DNA from: Bacteriovorax sp. UBA1852
Lineage (GTDB): Bacteria > Bdellovibrionota > Bacteriovoracia > Bacteriovoracales > Bacteriovoracaceae
Assembly (NCBI GenBank): GCA_002338505.1
Contig: DDIK01000133.1
Coordinates: 1 to 7,972, forward strand
Length of the DNA stretch: 7,972 nucleotides
Direction: 5' to 3'
The stretch's first letter is position 1. Each line of letters opens with the position of its first letter. The translations under genes and the position numbers were made by a program. Under the pieces are notes generated by a model that saw only the letters and a list, made by a program, of their open reading frames with translations, ran no database searches and was not told the DNA's origin. Below, piece by piece: positions 6,735 through 7,972 of the stretch.

Positions 6735-7102
6735 ATTTTAAAATAATTCTACTACTATTCTTAATTTCATCTTGTTCAACTTCTTTGAAGAATTGGCATC
6801 GAGGTGAGGACTCCAATAGTAATGGCGTGAGAGATGATATTGAGAAATGGATCAAAAACTCAACAGAGTATTCAGGAGAGACGAAGAAGGGAATATTAAA
6901 GTTTGCAAAAATTGATCCAGCTTCGTGTGATTATCATCATCACCTTAAATGTCTTGAGAATGTTACTGATAAGGCCTTTGAGATTCAATTAATTTTACTA
7001 TCTAAATTTAATGATACTAAAGAGAGACAGGCCGCTTACCAAAGTAGGGTGAAGAAGTGCCATGCGAATGACAGCTCTTTATTAAATTTCAAATGTCAGT
7101 AA
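6731..7102 (+). CDS. small lipoprotein with a calcium-loop-like motif
   Basis: This 123-residue protein has a short lipoprotein signal: MNFKIILLLFLISSC, with lipobox ISSC, so Cys15 should be lipidated and the protein held at a membrane facing the periplasm. Residues 27-38 read DSNSNGVRDDIE, which has the spacing of an EF-hand or thrombospondin-type-3 calcium loop (acidic or amide residues at positions 1, 3, 5, 9 and 12, glycine at 6). Four further cysteines (66, 74, 110, 122) could form two disulphides. Cys66 and Cys74 flank a triple histidine (CDYHHHLKC). No named family is recognised. It is the last gene of the operon: its ATG overlaps the TGA of the cNMP-fold gene (ATGA), with AAGG-type sequence just upstream, and its stop overlaps the converging gene by 7 nt. 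Lipoprotein status is well supported; calcium binding is inferred from the motif. Confidence 0.75.
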   Translation: MNFKIILLLFLISSCSTSLKNWHRGEDSNSNGVRDDIEKWIKNSTEYSGETKKGILKFAKIDPASCDYHHHLKCLENVTDKAFEIQLILLSKFNDTKERQAAYQSRVKKCHANDSSLLNFKCQ

Positions 7103-7893
7103 TTTTTTAGAACAAGTTCGCCATACTTTTTATAAGAATTATCTTTGTCTTTCTTGAAAATTATGCCGTTGTGTCTTCCATGTTCTTTTTGCGAAACCCA
7201 CATAAGTATTTTGTATTCTTTTTGCTTCCATAAAAGAGTATTGAGAATAGATGTAACGTTAAATATTTTAGAATTTGTTTCAGTCATTGATAATTCACTA
7301 AGAATTTTCTCATTGTTTCGCTTTATGATCGAAGAGAAGCTCCCGTTCCAAGTCTTGTCTTGATATTTAAATGAGTGCTTGATTTCGAGTGTTTCAAATG
7401 GAATGCCGTCTTTAAAGTGTTGAATGACGTATACTCCCTCCTGAATCATTGAGAGTCTGTCTTCTTTGAAAATTGCGAGGTAGCTTTCTTGATAAACTTC
7501 TTCCATGTTTAAAGAGTTGAAGTTCATTTGAGGAAATAATTTTGTATTCCTCTTCATAAAGGAAAAAGGACTTTTCTCTTTTTGTATAATAGTCTTGATA
7601 ACTTCTTTTGGAACCTCTTTTGTGACAATCTTTTCTACGATATTGTCTGGGCATTGAGTAGGCGCTAGAGATAATTTATTAAGGGAAATCTTATTGTTTA
7701 AACCAAGTTCAGCAAGAAGTAGTAGTAAGAGTTGACCTGCGTATCTATCACCTAGCTGATCTTCATTAAGACTATTAACCTTCGAAAATAGCTCATCTTT
7801 GTTAATTGAGCATTCAATCTCTGGTTTAGTGTAAAGATAGAAATTTAGAATAACTGAAGCTGAAATCAGAGCGAAAAAGAAAGTCTTTTTCAC
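7096..7893 (-). CDS. membrane-anchored protein of unknown function
   Basis: A 265-residue protein begins at GTG (7893). One hydrophobic segment (residues 4-21) follows MKK, with no clear cleavage site, so it is probably an N-terminal anchor with the rest in the periplasm. Residues 28 and 81 are cysteines that could pair. The stretch between them is helical and leucine-rich (YAGQLLLLLLAELGL, 51-65). Residues 85-106 form a charged linker with a repeating Val/Ile-Lys-Glu pattern around KEVPKEVIK, of the extended 'VEKIV-KEVP' kind that spans distance in envelope proteins. The C-terminal half (about 127-265) is a mixed alpha/beta region with EGVYVIQHFKDGIPFETLEI and LLWKQKEYKILMWVSQKE; I do not recognise it as a known domain. 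The GTG shares one base with the stop of the upstream FliG-like gene (TAGTG), so the two are probably co-translated. No upstream in-frame start exists before a stop codon. Codon use looks like its neighbours'. Confidence 0.7.
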   Translation of the reverse strand: MKKTFFFALISASVILNFYLYTKPEIECSINKDELFSKVNSLNEDQLGDRYAGQLLLLLLAELGLNNKISLNKLSLAPTQCPDNIVEKIVTKEVPKEVIKTIIQKEKSPFSFMKRNTKLFPQMNFNSLNMEEVYQESYLAIFKEDRLSMIQEGVYVIQHFKDGIPFETLEIKHSFKYQDKTWNGSFSSIIKRNNEKILSELSMTETNSKIFNVTSILNTLLWKQKEYKILMWVSQKEHGRHNGIIFKKDKDNSYKKYGELVLKNY

Positions 7894-7972
7894 TAGAGTG
7901 AAATTCTTCCTCTATTATTGAGAGCGACAATAGTATCGCTGACTCTTTTCTGAGCTCTGGAGACATCTCTGC
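7893..7972 (-). CDS. C-terminal end of a FliG-like protein (5' part outside window)
   Basis: An open minus-strand frame enters at the right edge and gives RDVSRAQKRVSDTIVALNNR followed by GRISL and a TAG stop at 7895-7893. The pattern D-V-x-x-A-Q-K-R-x(4)-I-x(2)-L-x(3)-G-x-I matches, from memory, the last helices of the flagellar motor switch protein FliG (D-V-E-E-A-Q with R-R-L-E-E-x-G-E-I-V-I). FliG forms the C-ring and contacts the stator. True FliG usually continues about ten residues, often with a Gly-Gly-Glu-Glu stretch, which is missing here, so this may be a paralogue or only a similar domain. The stop shares its last base with the GTG of the downstream gene, which supports this frame as the real one. 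Only 25 codons are visible, so the family call is tentative. Confidence 0.45.
   Translation of the reverse strand, partial: RDVSRAQKRVSDTIVALNNRGRISL
7906..7913 (-). promoter_or_regulatory. ribosome binding site ahead of the GTG start at 7893
   Basis: On the minus strand this reads AGAGGAAG, a good Shine-Dalgarno, but it lies 12 nt from the GTG, longer than usual. It sits inside the end of the FliG-like frame. Re-initiation at the TAGTG junction would explain how a GTG with loose spacing is used. Confidence 0.4.

Noticed and set aside
7412..7654. Minus-strand open frame of 80 codons within the anchored-protein gene
   Set aside because: It overlaps that gene in another frame, is arginine- and lysine-rich in a way typical of an off-frame reading, and lacks a start signal.

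Overview
This window is AT-rich, gene-dense DNA from a Gram-negative bacterium. The Gram-negative call rests on an AsmA-like envelope protein, a lipoprotein with a lipobox, and a signal peptide on a solute-binding-type protein. The overall style (low GC, lysine- and serine-rich proteins, a short Ppx/GppA protein, many envelope proteins of unknown role) resembles Bdellovibrionota such as Bacteriovorax/Halobacteriovorax. That placement is an inference; no rRNA or other marker in the window settles it. There are no tRNAs, rRNAs, insertion sequences, CRISPR arrays or phage genes.

Layout. Bases 1-1225 (+) hold the 3' part of a UvrD/PcrA-type DNA helicase gene. It converges with, and overlaps by 6 nt, a minus-strand gene (1885-1220) for a small exported protein resembling a solute-binding protein. 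A divergent intergenic region of about 175 bp follows (1886-2060). It holds a plausible promoter for the next operon and a GC-rich inverted repeat.

From 2061 to 7102 (+) five genes run head to tail with overlaps or a 12-nt gap: an AsmA-family protein, MtnA (methylthioribose-1-phosphate isomerase), a short Ppx/GppA phosphatase, a protein with a degenerate cyclic-nucleotide-binding fold, and a small lipoprotein. They almost certainly form one operon, with ATGA overlaps at two junctions. The set mixes envelope lipid or outer-membrane maintenance, methionine salvage, and polyphosphate/(p)ppGpp-type metabolism. It is not a pathway I recognise; the link could be co-regulation rather than a shared reaction.

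From 7096 to 7972 (-) lies a second, converging unit. It contains a membrane-anchored protein of unknown function (7893-7096), whose GTG start overlaps by one base the stop codon of an upstream gene running off the right edge. The 25 visible C-terminal residues of that upstream gene resemble the C-terminal end of the flagellar switch protein FliG. The operon and this unit overlap tail to tail by 7 nt.

I see no convincing new defence or mobile system. The points most worth a second look are the Ppx/GppA - degenerate cNMP-fold - lipoprotein block, the FliG-like tail coupled to a membrane protein, and the inverted repeat over the operon's putative promoter.
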